From Pseudoalteromonas luteoviolacea B = ATCC 29581 (GTDB lineage Bacteria > Pseudomonadota > Gammaproteobacteria > Enterobacterales > Alteromonadaceae), in contig CAPN01000051.1 of NCBI GenBank assembly GCA_000333235.1, positions 806,001-870,000 on the forward strand: a stretch of DNA of 64,000 nt. The letters are read 5' to 3'. Below the pieces are notes generated by a model. It ran no database searches. It was not told the DNA's origin and saw only the letters and a list, made by a program, of their open reading frames with translations. The position numbers and the translations under genes are program-made. Positions 9,445 through 18,727 of the stretch are shown one piece after another (position 1 is the first letter of the stretch; each line of letters starts with the position of its first letter).

Positions 9445-9472
9445 ATTCTACAGAAACTTTTCAGTGCGTCAA
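9445..9472 (-). promoter_or_regulatory. Strong sigma-70 promoter of the seven-tRNA cluster
   Basis: On the minus strand TTGACG (9467-9472), a 16-base spacer and TAGAAT (9445-9450) are followed by a GC-rich discriminator (GCGTCC). This is the layout of stringently controlled stable-RNA promoters. It lies between pgsA and the first tRNA-Gly. Confidence 0.8.
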
Positions 9473-9543
9473 CATAAAAAATTAAGGTTTTGAACTGTTT
9501 GCTTAAATTTTATCTAATTCGGTTTATCTTTGTGCTAGCCAGA

Positions 9544-10089
9544 TCAAGATTTAATCAATTCCGATCTTGCTGCTAGCAAATATTGGATCATTGAACTAAG
9601 TGTCAATAATGTTGCAAACGCCAATAGCGTATAGCTTAAGTAAATCATCCACGCATCAAACTGCCAAATTAGGCCAATTATAGCAAGCATTTGAGCAGCC
9701 GTTTTCCATTTGCCCATATTCGACACTGCGACATTATCACGCTTGCCCTGCTCAGCCATCCACTCCCGAAGAGCAGAAATAACAATTTCTCTACTGATAA
9801 TGATAACAGCGGCAGAAGTCATAAAAATATTTTGATAATGTGTTGCCAAGACAACTAGCGCAGCACTCACCATCACTTTATCGGCAACCGGATCTAAAAA
9901 AGCCCCAAAAGGCGTTGATTGCTCGAGTTTTCGGGCTAAATACCCATCAAGAATATCTGTTACACTTGCAAGCCAAAAAATAAATGCAGCTGCAAAAAAT
10001 GCCCACGTATAAGGTAAATAAAATACGCCCACAAAAACTGGGATCAAAAATAAACGAAAGGTCGTTAAAGTATTTGGAATATTCCACAT
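9544..10089 (-). CDS. pgsA: CDP-diacylglycerol-glycerol-3-phosphate 3-phosphatidyltransferase
   Basis: PgsA makes phosphatidylglycerophosphate from CDP-diacylglycerol and glycerol-3-phosphate in the inner membrane, the committed step to phosphatidylglycerol and cardiolipin. The CDP-alcohol phosphotransferase motif DGYLARKLEQSTPFGAFLD, continuing to PVADK, has all catalytic aspartates, and four hydrophobic segments follow. I choose the ATG at 10089 because the protein then begins MWNIPNTLTTFR, as relatives do. An in-frame ATG at 10146 would add 19 charged residues and overlap the end of uvrC. It lies in the conserved uvrY-uvrC-pgsA order. Confidence 0.94.
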   Translation of the reverse strand: MWNIPNTLTTFRLFLIPVFVGVFYLPYTWAFFAAAFIFWLASVTDILDGYLARKLEQSTPFGAFLDPVADKVMVSAALVVLATHYQNIFMTSAAVIIISREIVISALREWMAEQGKRDNVAVSNMGKWKTAAQMLAIIGLIWQFDAWMIYLSYTLLAFATLLTLSSMIQYLLAARSELIKS

Positions 10090-10132
10090 AGCGCTGAGTA
10101 CAACTTCTTTTTCTTTATGTTCGCATGAATGC

Positions 10133-11956
10133 TTAAGCTTTGTCATGCAAATGGTTAAATATCTTTTCAGCCATCTCAGGGCTGATCCCTGGCACTTGTT
10201 TTAACTGGTTTATATTAGCCGACATCACACCTTGCATTCCACCTAAGTATTTTAAGATGGCTTGGCGACGTTTTTGGCCCACGCCAGCAATTTCTTCTAG
10301 CATCGATTGGGTACGTTGTTTTTGCCGTTTATTCCTATGCCCTGCAATTGCAAAACGATGTGATTCATCCCGAATATGTTGAATAAGATGTAAAGCAGGT
10401 GAACTACTTTCCAAATTCACTGTTTTTCGCCCACCATCGATAAGCAACGTTTCTAATCCGGGTTTTCTACTCGTCCCTTTCGCCACCCCAACTAACAAAG
10501 GAAACTTTGCCTGTGTCCAGGATTCAAAAAAAGCTTCTGCACGACCCAATTGCCCTTTACCACCATCAATAAAAATGACGTCTGGTATTTTATTATCGTC
10601 ACTTAGCTTTGCATATCGTTTACGAAGTGCAAACTCCATCGCGGCATAATCATCGCCGGGTGTGATACCTTTAACATTATATCGCCGATATTCCTTTGTG
10701 TTTGGCCCTTGAGCATCAAACACTACACAAGACGCAACGGTGTGTTCACCCATTGTGTGGCTGATATCAAAACATTCCATTCTGTCTATGTCAGTTAATC
10801 CTAGGGCTTCTTTTAATAGTTCAAGACGAGATGCAATCGATTCTTTCGCACTAAGCTTTACCGTTAATGCATTCAGCGCATTTTTATTAGCCAGTTGTAA
10901 ATATTGAGCGCGTTCTGAACGAACACTATCACGGATCGTCACTTTGCGCTCAGCGAGTTCACTGAGTGCCGCAACAAGTGCAACCTGCTCATCTAAAGCG
11001 AATGGAATAACAATATCTGCCGCTATTCGACTTGAACCTTGTATCGACAAATAATATTGACCAAGGAAGCCACTTAAGATTTCGTCGACGCTGGCATCTT
11101 TCGGTGTTTTGGGAAAATAAGTTCGAGTCCCAAGCACTTTATGATCACGTATTGTGAGTACATGCACTGCACATAACCCTGCTTGCTGTGCAAATCCAAT
11201 CACATCCATTTCAGGGAAGTTGCCACTGACAGATTGCTGTTCTTGCATTTGACGTAACAGCGCAATTTGATCTCGGTAATTAGCTGCTTTTTCAAATGCT
11301 AGGTTTATGCTGGCTTCTTCCATCTTTGCAATCAAGGTTGCTATGACGTCTTGCGAACGACCACGCAAAAATTGCTTCACCAAGTTAACCTGTTCGGTAT
11401 ACTCCTTGTCGCTGACTAATCCAACACAAGGGGCACTGCAACGTTTAAGTTGATGTTGTAAACAAGGCCGACTGCGCGCTCGATAATACGCGTCCTCGCA
11501 TTGACGAACAGGAAAAATCTTTTGCATTAATCGTAAACTGTCCGACACTGCAGCGCTACTTGGGTAAGGTCCAAAATAGTCCCCTTTCGCCTTACGACTT
11601 CCTCGATGAAATGCCAACCTAGGATGTTTATGCCCACTTAAGAAAATATAGGGATAGCTCTTATCATCACGAAGCAAAATATTGTATCGAGGTTGATATT
11701 TTTTGATGAGATTGCTTTCAAGGATAAGCGCTTCAGTTTCAGTATTAGTTAGTGTCACATCAATATGACGTATATTACTAACTAAAACTCTGGTTTTGCT
11801 ATCTTGAAGTGTACTGCGAAAATAACTGGAAAGGCGCTTTTTTAGGTTCTTAGCCTTGCCGACATAAATCACTTGGCTTTGTTCATCATACATTCGATAA
11901 ACACCAGGCTCTGTCGACAAGGATTTTAAAAACGTTTTGTGATCAAAAACTGTCAT
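10133..11956 (-). CDS. uvrC: UvrABC system excinuclease subunit C
   Basis: UvrC cuts DNA on both sides of a lesion in nucleotide excision repair. The 607-residue protein has an N-terminal GIY-YIG nuclease (GVYRMYDE to VIYVGKAKNLKKR), a UVR motif near residues 200-240, the RNase-H-like second nuclease centre (MECFDISH and later IDGGKGQL), and C-terminal helix-hairpin-helix motifs. It starts 9 bases after the uvrY stop and overlaps the possible upstream start of pgsA. A downstream place next to a two-component regulator gene is shared by many gammaproteobacteria. Confidence 0.97.
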   Translation of the reverse strand: MTVFDHKTFLKSLSTEPGVYRMYDEQSQVIYVGKAKNLKKRLSSYFRSTLQDSKTRVLVSNIRHIDVTLTNTETEALILESNLIKKYQPRYNILLRDDKSYPYIFLSGHKHPRLAFHRGSRKAKGDYFGPYPSSAAVSDSLRLMQKIFPVRQCEDAYYRARSRPCLQHQLKRCSAPCVGLVSDKEYTEQVNLVKQFLRGRSQDVIATLIAKMEEASINLAFEKAANYRDQIALLRQMQEQQSVSGNFPEMDVIGFAQQAGLCAVHVLTIRDHKVLGTRTYFPKTPKDASVDEILSGFLGQYYLSIQGSSRIAADIVIPFALDEQVALVAALSELAERKVTIRDSVRSERAQYLQLANKNALNALTVKLSAKESIASRLELLKEALGLTDIDRMECFDISHTMGEHTVASCVVFDAQGPNTKEYRRYNVKGITPGDDYAAMEFALRKRYAKLSDDNKIPDVIFIDGGKGQLGRAEAFFESWTQAKFPLLVGVAKGTSRKPGLETLLIDGGRKTVNLESSSPALHLIQHIRDESHRFAIAGHRNKRQKQRTQSMLEEIAGVGQKRRQAILKYLGGMQGVMSANINQLKQVPGISPEMAEKIFNHLHDKA

Positions 11957-11965
11957 ACCTTAAAA

Positions 11966-12616
11966 TTAGCGAGAACTGTCTATATCAATCATTTTATGAC
12001 GGATTGCTAAATGAGTTAGTTCGACATCACCACTAACATTAAGCTTTTCAAACATTCGGTAACGATAACTATTAACCGTTTTGGAACTTAAATTAAGCCT
12101 ATCTGCAATATCTTGCGCCTTTTCACCTTTCGTGATCATTAGCATAATTTGCAGCTCACGTTCAGATAAACTTTGAAAAGGATTCTCGTCATTGCGGCCA
12201 CTAAATTGTGCCAATGCAATTTGTTGAGCAATATCAGGCGCAATGTAACGCTGACCTGAATTTACCGCACGAATAGCATTAATCATTTCGTCTGGACCCG
12301 TTCCCTTTGTTAAATACCCATGCGCGCCGATTTGCATTACTTTACTGGGAAAAGGATCTTCACAGTGTACAGTCAACACAATCACTTTGACGTCAGGACA
12401 GTATCGGCAGATTTTTTTTGTCGCTTCTAAACCGCCAATTCCCGGCATATTCATATCCATTAATACAACATTTGGATTATTGGCCCGACAAAACGTCACT
12501 GCTTCTTCGCCCGTTTTAGCCTCTCCAATTACTTTAAAACCTCGAACATCATCGAGGATCCGTCTAATCCCTGTTCTAACCAACTCATGGTCATCAACTA
12601 AGAGCACATTAATCAA
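11966..12616 (-). CDS. uvrY: Response regulator UvrY/GacA, LuxR type
   Basis: The 216-residue protein has a receiver domain with phospho-acceptor Asp in VVLMDMNMPG and a conserved Lys in LTKGTG, then a C-terminal LuxR-type helix-turn-helix (LSERELQIMLMITKGEKAQ). It is the family member paired with the BarA/GacS kinase, which drives CsrB/RsmZ-type RNAs in relatives. The kinase is not in this window. The start is TTG at 12616 behind AAGAGGG, as the family begins with MINVLLVDDH. It heads the uvrY-uvrC-pgsA group. Confidence 0.95.
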   Translation of the reverse strand: MINVLLVDDHELVRTGIRRILDDVRGFKVIGEAKTGEEAVTFCRANNPNVVLMDMNMPGIGGLEATKKICRYCPDVKVIVLTVHCEDPFPSKVMQIGAHGYLTKGTGPDEMINAIRAVNSGQRYIAPDIAQQIALAQFSGRNDENPFQSLSERELQIMLMITKGEKAQDIADRLNLSSKTVNSYRYRMFEKLNVSGDVELTHLAIRHKMIDIDSSR

Positions 12617-12753
12617 AGGAAAGCCCTCTTGTTAGATAGTCGCATTATTATAATATTGATTGGAGAGTACCATATAAAACTAGAAACGATAACTACAAAC
12701 ATGGTACGGATTTCGAAAATTAACGCTTTGCATCCATGTCATTAATATATATG

Positions 12754-12783
12754 AAAAAGTGCAAGTTCAAATACTTGCACTTT
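12754..12783 (-). terminator. Intrinsic terminator after the symporter gene
   Basis: AAGTGCAAGT and ACTTGCACTT pair with a 6-base loop. Read on the minus strand the stem is followed by TTTTTC, 22 bases beyond the symporter stop. Confidence 0.75.
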
Positions 12784-12804
12784 ATTCAATATTAAAAGGC
12801 ATTT

Positions 12805-13953
12805 TTACTCAGCAGAACGAGAAAATTTATCAACCCATAACGCAATAATGCCATCACCTGTAACGTTACAAGCTGTACCGAAACTATCTTGTGCTAGGTA
12901 TAATGCAATCATCAATGCCAACGCACCTTCATTAAAGCCTAACATTGAGCCAAGTAGTCCAAGCGCAGACATTACCGCTCCTCCTGGCGCTCCAGGTGCT
13001 GCAATCATCACAACACCAAGCATAAAGATAAATGGTAACATTGTACTGAGTGAAGGCTGAGCTAAGTCAGGAGACAAGAACATAACCGCCATAGCGCAAG
13101 TCACAATAGTGATCGTCGAACCTGATAGATGAATAGTTGCGCAAAGTGGCACGGTAAAATTAGCCACTTCTTCTTGAACTGCGTTAGCCTTGCTAGCACG
13201 TAATGAGACAGGAATTGTGGCTGCACTTGACATCGTGCCGAGTGCGGTTAAATAAGCAGGTAACATATTACGCACTAATTCCAGTGGACTGCGTTTCAAC
13301 AGTAACCCTGTAGAAACATATAAGACAGTTAACCACAACCAGTGCATCACAACAGCCGCAAGTAACACGATACCGAACGTGCCTAAGGTCTCAACAACTG
13401 TGCCCGCCACCGTCATCTCTGCAAAAACACCCGCGATATAAAGTGGTAATAAAGGAATAATCACTTTTGCCAATAACGAATCAATTACATCTCGGCCTTC
13501 ATCAACAACTGCTTTTAAATTAGAAAGTGCCTGATAGCTGATCGCTATACCAAAGATGAACGCGGTCGCAAGTGCCGTCATTACCCCCATCAATGGCGGG
13601 ATCTGGATATCGATATACCCTTTTAGTTCAGAAGCTTCACCTGCTTGAAAACTCATCGCACCATCGAACATAGGCATCACAGCAGAAATCAATAAAAACG
13701 CTAATGTACCGGCTATTACAGTAGAGCCATATGCGAATCCAACCGTTTTCCCGAGCAAATGACCCGAACCCTGCGGTAAACCTGCAATTCCAGAAGCTAT
13801 AAAAAATAAAATAATTAAAGGAATAGTAAAACCGATCAGTTGACCGATTAATACCTTTGCCGTCATTAACAACTCGATCATAGAAAGAGGCAAAAACAGC
13901 CCCACTAAGATCCCGCCAAGAATACCGGCGAGCAATTTTAGAATTAGATTCAT
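12805..13953 (-). CDS. Dicarboxylate/amino acid:cation symporter (DAACS family)
   Basis: This inner-membrane carrier couples sodium or proton entry to uptake of a dicarboxylate or amino acid. Family marks are the serine-rich re-entrant loop GTMSSAATIPVSL in mid-protein and the C-terminal substrate/ion motif CNVTGDGIIALWVDK, with about eight membrane segments. The ATG at 13953 (MNLILKLLAG) is preferred over one ten codons upstream because it places the first membrane helix at the N-terminus and follows ACGAGAA. The substrate (glutamate, succinate, serine or cystine) cannot be decided. It is monocistronic. Confidence 0.9.
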   Translation of the reverse strand: MNLILKLLAGILGGILVGLFLPLSMIELLMTAKVLIGQLIGFTIPLIILFFIASGIAGLPQGSGHLLGKTVGFAYGSTVIAGTLAFLLISAVMPMFDGAMSFQAGEASELKGYIDIQIPPLMGVMTALATAFIFGIAISYQALSNLKAVVDEGRDVIDSLLAKVIIPLLPLYIAGVFAEMTVAGTVVETLGTFGIVLLAAVVMHWLWLTVLYVSTGLLLKRSPLELVRNMLPAYLTALGTMSSAATIPVSLRASKANAVQEEVANFTVPLCATIHLSGSTITIVTCAMAVMFLSPDLAQPSLSTMLPFIFMLGVVMIAAPGAPGGAVMSALGLLGSMLGFNEGALALMIALYLAQDSFGTACNVTGDGIIALWVDKFSRSAE

Positions 13954-14159
13954 TATTATTCTCGTGACGTTTAATAAAGGCACGTTTTACCATGTTTTAA
14001 GCCAAATTGCTTGCGTTTGCGTTGTACCCCTAAAAAACACAAACAACCCATTCTAAGACAGCTTAATCTGACTACAACCGTTTAGTCTGGAAAAATAGCA
14101 ATTTAAACGCGCTTAGTTTGTTTAAAGCACACTTACCATTTAGGCTATAGGGGTCAAAA

Positions 14160-16499
14160 TTGGATGATTATATTATGTACAAATCGCTGTTTTTCTCCTT
14201 GTCTTTGTCTTGTCTAACTTTTAGTTCCATTGCGAGTGATTCTATTCCGTTTATAAACGCCTCAGCCAAAATAGATGGGCAGCTCAATGAAGCCCATTGG
14301 CAGAAAGCTAAAAAGATAGAAATCAATAATATTTCTTGGCCACATGACAACTTACCTAGTCCGGTACAAACGACCGCCTACGTATATGAAAACGGTGATT
14401 CGCTTTTTGTTGGTTTTGAAGCAAACGACCCTAACCCAGATGGGATACGAGCATTTTATCGTGATCGTGACCAAGCCTGGAACGACGATCTCGTGGGATT
14501 GAAAATAGACACATTTAATACTGGTCGTATTGCTTATCAGTTTTTCATTAATCCTCTTGGTGTCCAAATGGACTCGATTGAAAACGAACTTAGTAAAACT
14601 GAAAGCAGTGCCTGGAATGGAATTTGGGACAGCGTGGGCGTCATTCATCAAAATGGCTATACCGTGGAAATTGAGATCCCATTTCGGGTGTTGAATTTTG
14701 ACGACAGCAACCAAGTAAAAACAATGGCGATGGAGTTTGTCCGCTTCTACCCTCGTAATGAGCGACTAAGGCTGTCAAGCATGCAAATAAACCATGCTAA
14801 CACCTGTTGGATTTGCCAAATGCCTGCTTACTCTGGTTTTGAAAAAGCGCAGCAAGGTAACAACATCGCCGTCATTCCAAGTTTTGTCGCTGGACGCAAT
14901 GAAGCCAGAGATGTCAGCGGTTCAGAAGTTGGAGATTGGCAACACGACAATGTCAGTGAGCCTAGTGTTGATTTAAAGTGGGCTATCACACCTGATGTAA
15001 CCTTAAATGCAACACTTAACCCTGACTTCTCACAAGTAGAAGCAGATACTGGCCAGCTAAATGTAAACAATAGTTTTAGTTTATTTTTTCCAGAACAACG
15101 CAGCTTCTTTTTGGAAAATAACGACTATTTCTCATCGTTTCAAAATATCATTTACACTCGCAACATCGCTACACCGGATTACGGTGCTAAAGTGACGGGC
15201 AGCAAACAGGGCCATACTTTTGCCGCGTTTGTTGCCAACGACAGTCATTTAAATGTACTCATCCCGGGTAATTTGCGTTCAAGTATCGTTAGTCTGAATC
15301 AAGAAAGTGAAAACGCTGCTTTTCGTTATCGCTATGATTTTGATAACACACTCTCTTTCGGTTCAACAGCGACCATTCGTCAAAGTGATGATTATTCAAA
15401 CAAACTTCTAAGCTTAGATAGCAAGTATCAACCAACTGAATTTGATACCTTTAAAGTTCAAGCCATGCATTCACAAACTGACTACAGTGACAATTTTATC
15501 GATGAGTTATGCCACGGTGATGATTGTTTTACGATGCCGACACAAGCATGTACTCAATTCGACGACTGTGATTACAGTGAAAGTGTACTGCGGGTTTTAG
15601 AGAAAGAGGTATCTGGATCCGCTTATTTGCTGTCTTATGAACATTTTGAAAAATATTGGAGTGTGTTTTCTAGCTACAACCTTCGAGAAAAAGGATACCG
15701 AGCCGATCTTGGTTTTGTTGATCAAGTTGATTTTAATAAATTCCTTGTCGGCGGTGAATATCGTTGGTATGGGAATGAAGAAACGTGGTGGACGCGAACG
15801 CGTTGGTATACCGATTGGGATATTAGCCACAATGATAAAGGCGAACTGTTAGAAAAAGAAATACAAACTAGTATTGAGGTTCAAGGGCCATTACAAAGTA
15901 CTTTAGAGTTGGGTGTTGAGCAGCGCAATCGCCCAGGCCTTCGTCACAATACAGCGAGCTTGCTAATTGATGACAACACCACCATGTTCTCAGAAAACAC
16001 ACTTTGGTCATATCTTGAATTCAAACCTCTTGCTGGCGTTTTCGCAAGCTTAAACTTACGTTCAGGTAACCGCGTAGATTTAACCAATAATCGCCTAGGT
16101 GACTATATTTTTGTCCGCCCTATTATCAATTTAAATCTTGGTAAACATTTTGAGTTCAAACTCCGCCACACATATGAAAGACTCGATGCAAATGGAGCCC
16201 AAGTGTATACAGCGAATCTCAGTGACGTACGTTTTACCTATCAATTTGATATTCACAGCTATATACGCTTAGCAGTGATTTACACAGATATAGAACGTAA
16301 CCAAGCTAATTATATTCGAAATGTCGACGCAAAATACAAAGGCTTTACGACACAACTGCTTTACAGTTATAAACTAAATCCACAAACCGTTTTCTTCGCA
16401 GGATTTGGTGACAGTGGGTTTGAAGACGATCAATTGACGGACATCACTAGAGATACGCGATCCGTATTTGCCAAATTCAGCTACGCTTGGTTACTGTAA
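14160..16499 (+). CDS. DUF5916/CBM9-like outer-membrane-type protein
   Basis: The 779-residue product has an N-terminal signal peptide (hydrophobic core LFFSLSLSCLTF, cleavage near SIAS). A carbohydrate-binding family 9-like beta-sandwich follows (KIDGQLNEAHWQKA to IEIPFRVLNF). The long C-terminal DUF5916 region has alternating aromatic beta strands and ends in an aromatic/hydrophobic strand (FSYAWLL), as outer-membrane barrels do. The TTG at 14160 is well spaced from AGGGG; an ATG at 14175 is also possible and gives a better signal peptide. No enzyme motif is seen. A surface role in binding polymers is inference. Confidence 0.82.
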   Translation: MDDYIMYKSLFFSLSLSCLTFSSIASDSIPFINASAKIDGQLNEAHWQKAKKIEINNISWPHDNLPSPVQTTAYVYENGDSLFVGFEANDPNPDGIRAFYRDRDQAWNDDLVGLKIDTFNTGRIAYQFFINPLGVQMDSIENELSKTESSAWNGIWDSVGVIHQNGYTVEIEIPFRVLNFDDSNQVKTMAMEFVRFYPRNERLRLSSMQINHANTCWICQMPAYSGFEKAQQGNNIAVIPSFVAGRNEARDVSGSEVGDWQHDNVSEPSVDLKWAITPDVTLNATLNPDFSQVEADTGQLNVNNSFSLFFPEQRSFFLENNDYFSSFQNIIYTRNIATPDYGAKVTGSKQGHTFAAFVANDSHLNVLIPGNLRSSIVSLNQESENAAFRYRYDFDNTLSFGSTATIRQSDDYSNKLLSLDSKYQPTEFDTFKVQAMHSQTDYSDNFIDELCHGDDCFTMPTQACTQFDDCDYSESVLRVLEKEVSGSAYLLSYEHFEKYWSVFSSYNLREKGYRADLGFVDQVDFNKFLVGGEYRWYGNEETWWTRTRWYTDWDISHNDKGELLEKEIQTSIEVQGPLQSTLELGVEQRNRPGLRHNTASLLIDDNTTMFSENTLWSYLEFKPLAGVFASLNLRSGNRVDLTNNRLGDYIFVRPIINLNLGKHFEFKLRHTYERLDANGAQVYTANLSDVRFTYQFDIHSYIRLAVIYTDIERNQANYIRNVDAKYKGFTTQLLYSYKLNPQTVFFAGFGDSGFEDDQLTDITRDTRSVFAKFSYAWLL

Positions 16500-16521
16500 T
16501 TTCATAACAACCGTTCAGACT

Positions 16522-16584
16522 ATGGCATAAAAAAACATTTTTTATGCCATGTGGCTATAAGCTAATTTGATATAACTTATAGCC
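16522..16584 (+). terminator. Tandem hairpins after the DUF5916 gene
   Basis: A 13-bp near-continuous palindrome (ATGGCATAAAAAA and its complement, 16522-16550) is followed by a second stem (GGCTATAAG at 16553, CTTATAGCC ending at 16584). A long T run begins about 10 bases later. It probably ends transcription, though neither stem is followed at once by T residues. Confidence 0.45.
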
Positions 16585-16766
16585 ATTATTTCCTTCTTTT
16601 TTTTTATATCCCAGTTAAAGTTGTAGTCATAAAGCACGATTGATCATTAAAAGTTCTACGTAAGATTATTTGAATGTAATGCGTAAAATTATGCAGCGAC
16701 ATCCACCTCAGTAGTTCTGTGTATCAATAGATTAAATACCCATTTTTCACGCAATAAGGGACCAAC

Positions 16767-17735
16767 ATGTCTAAAGTTTTTGCAGATAACAGCCTTACTA
16801 TTGGCAATACACCTATTGTTAAACTAAATCGAGTATCTGGCGGTAATGTCTACGCTAAAGTTGAGTCTCGCAATCCAAGTTTTAGCGTAAAATGTCGTAT
16901 TGGCGCATCAATGATTTGGGAAGCTGAGAAAGCAGGCTTGCTCACTGAAGGCAAAGAAATCATCGAACCTACCTCTGGTAACACAGGTATTGCTCTTGCT
17001 TTTGTCGCTGCATCTCGTGGTTACAAACTAACACTCACTATGCCTAACACGATGAGTTTAGAACGTCGTAAATTATTAAAAGCACTGGGCGCAAACTTAG
17101 TGTTAACCGAAGGTGCAAAGGGCATGAAAGGCGCGATTGAAAAAGCGAAAGAGATCCGCGATGCTGCTCCTGAACAATACGTTATATTGCAACAGTTTGA
17201 AAACCCAGCAAACCCTAAAATCCATTTTGAAACTACCGGTCCTGAAATTTTTGACGCGATGGACGGTAAAATTGACTACTTCGTTGCCGGTGTCGGTACG
17301 GGCGGTACGATTACCGGGGTTACTCGTTACCTTAAAAATGAAAAAGGTTTAAATATCAAATCGATCGCAGTAGAGCCTGTTGATTCACCAGTAATCAGCC
17401 AAACTCTAGCTGGTGAAGAAGTTAAACCTGGACCACACAAAATCCAAGGTATCGGTGCTGGCTTTATCCCTGGTAACTTAGATCTGGCCTTAATCGATGG
17501 TACAGAAAAGGTATCGAATGATGAAGCAATTGCAATGGCGCATTTACTTATGAAAGACGAAGGTATTCTTGTGGGTATTTCATCTGGTGCTGCCGTAGTC
17601 GCTGCAAAACGTATTGCAGAGAAGCCAGAAAATGCCGGTAAAAATATCGTGGTAATCTTACCTAGTGCGACAGAGCGTTATTTATCAAGCCCATTATTTG
17701 CTGACTCATTTTCTGATCAAGAGTTAGTACAGTAA
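16767..17735 (+). CDS. cysK: Cysteine synthase A (O-acetylserine sulfhydrylase)
   Basis: CysK is a PLP enzyme that replaces the acetyl group of O-acetylserine with sulfide to give cysteine. The PLP lysine is in [11 protein letters not shown], the substrate loop is [10 protein letters not shown] and the phosphate cup is [10 protein letters not shown]. The 322 residues match the type A enzyme (323 in E. coli). It stands alone between terminators, with no other sulfur-assimilation gene nearby. Confidence 0.97.
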   Translation: MSKVFADNSLTIGNTPIVKLNRVSGGNVYAKVESRNPSFSVKCRIGASMIWEAEKAGLLTEGKEIIEPTSGNTGIALAFVAASRGYKLTLTMPNTMSLERRKLLKALGANLVLTEGAKGMKGAIEKAKEIRDAAPEQYVILQQFENPANPKIHFETTGPEIFDAMDGKIDYFVAGVGTGGTITGVTRYLKNEKGLNIKSIAVEPVDSPVISQTLAGEEVKPGPHKIQGIGAGFIPGNLDLALIDGTEKVSNDEAIAMAHLLMKDEGILVGISSGAAVVAAKRIAEKPENAGKNIVVILPSATERYLSSPLFADSFSDQELVQ

Positions 17736-17763
17736 TTCGCTATAAATTAAATAGATAATTAAA

Positions 17764-17786
17764 AAGGGGCGTCGAGCCTCTTTTTT
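17764..17786 (+). terminator. Intrinsic terminator of cysK
   Basis: AGGGGC and GCCTCT pair (one G-T wobble) and six T residues follow, about 30 bases after the cysK stop. Confidence 0.7.
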
Positions 17787-17975
17787 GTAAAAACTCAGTT
17801 TCGCTGTACATTGTCACGAAAAAAGATTTTAAGTAAATTTCTATTGGGCAGTACTACGTAGCCCCCAAAGACAGAAATAATTAAACAGTTAAACTGTTTC
17901 TCACTCCTTGTTCCTTTACATCTCAACTCAATCGTTACACACTTAAAGTTCTTAGGGAAATTGAAGTATTGAAAA

Positions 17976-18410
17976 ATGAAAAACTTTGCTTTGCTAATTT
18001 TAACGTTGTTTACTTTGATCGGTTGCGGTTCTGATGATGCAGCAACTGGCGACAAAGGCGCTCCAAGTTATAATGCAGTCATGTTCTTTGATGCGATATA
18101 CAACAAAAACGATTTGAACGCAGCTATTGAGTTTGCCACACCAACTATGGCAAGAATTATGCGTTCTTATGGAACTGCCTCCCAATTTTCTCGCAACTTG
18201 ATGAACTTGCAATACGACACGGTAAACATTGAAGTCGATATGACAAATGCTAGCTTGCGAGAAGTGTATGGTGAAAAAGCGACTGTCAATTTAATTTTTT
18301 CGGGGCACTGGCAAGGAAAGAAAATTGACGACATGCGCAGCGTGAAAATGATAAGAAAAAAAGGAACTTGGTACGTGGATAAAATCGTCCATGACCCTTA
18401 TTCTCGTTAA
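17976..18410 (+). CDS. Small predicted lipoprotein of unknown function
   Basis: The 144-residue product has a lipoprotein signal peptide (MKNFALLILTLFTLIGC) with the lipobox LIGC, so Cys17 would be lipidated. The mature part is about 125 residues with an alpha-beta pattern ending in KKGTWYVDKIVHD. That end resembles NTF2-like or DUF4878-type small lipoproteins, but I do not recognise a family with certainty. Ser-Asp after the Cys suggests inner-membrane retention only weakly. It is followed by a gap holding a long perfect palindrome. Confidence 0.72.
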   Translation: MKNFALLILTLFTLIGCGSDDAATGDKGAPSYNAVMFFDAIYNKNDLNAAIEFATPTMARIMRSYGTASQFSRNLMNLQYDTVNIEVDMTNASLREVYGEKATVNLIFSGHWQGKKIDDMRSVKMIRKKGTWYVDKIVHDPYSR

Positions 18411-18727
18411 TGCGTCGACAGACTGCTGATTAGGGCCTTTTCCAGAAGCAACTCATCAGTGAAGTTACAGTAAGAAATATCGAGTATCGAAGGCTGTGTT
18501 ACTACGTTGCTAATTAGCAACGTAGTTAAACAATTTTGAGTTATTTGGTCTCAAATCGGTATCTCGATTATCTGCCTACAAACGCTCTAACCAAAAAGCA
18601 CCTTTATGGTTTAATGGGTACATGTCCAATAAAGCCAAAGATGGCTAATTCAGTTCAATTCGAAACACGCCTAGGTAAGAATGTACGTACCTTGTTAAAC
18701 AGTGAGTACTTGATCTAACCGCACGCA
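18411..18727. other. Gap with a 26-bp palindrome, no convincing gene
   Basis: The gap lies between the converging lipoprotein and fadE genes. The only clear structure is the palindrome at 18501-18526. A 60-codon plus-strand frame from 18536 starts with TTG, lacks a good ribosome-binding site and is not recognised. Confidence 0.5.
18501..18526. repeat. Perfect 26-bp palindrome
   Basis: ACTACGTTGCTAA is followed directly by its own reverse complement. As RNA it would form a long hairpin on either strand. No strong T run follows on either side, so it could be a weak terminator or a dimeric protein-binding site. Confidence 0.7.

Noticed and set aside
18536-18718. A 60-codon plus-strand frame before fadE
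   Set aside because: It starts with TTG, has no good ribosome-binding site, is not recognised, and runs up to the end of a converging gene. There is not enough to call a gene.
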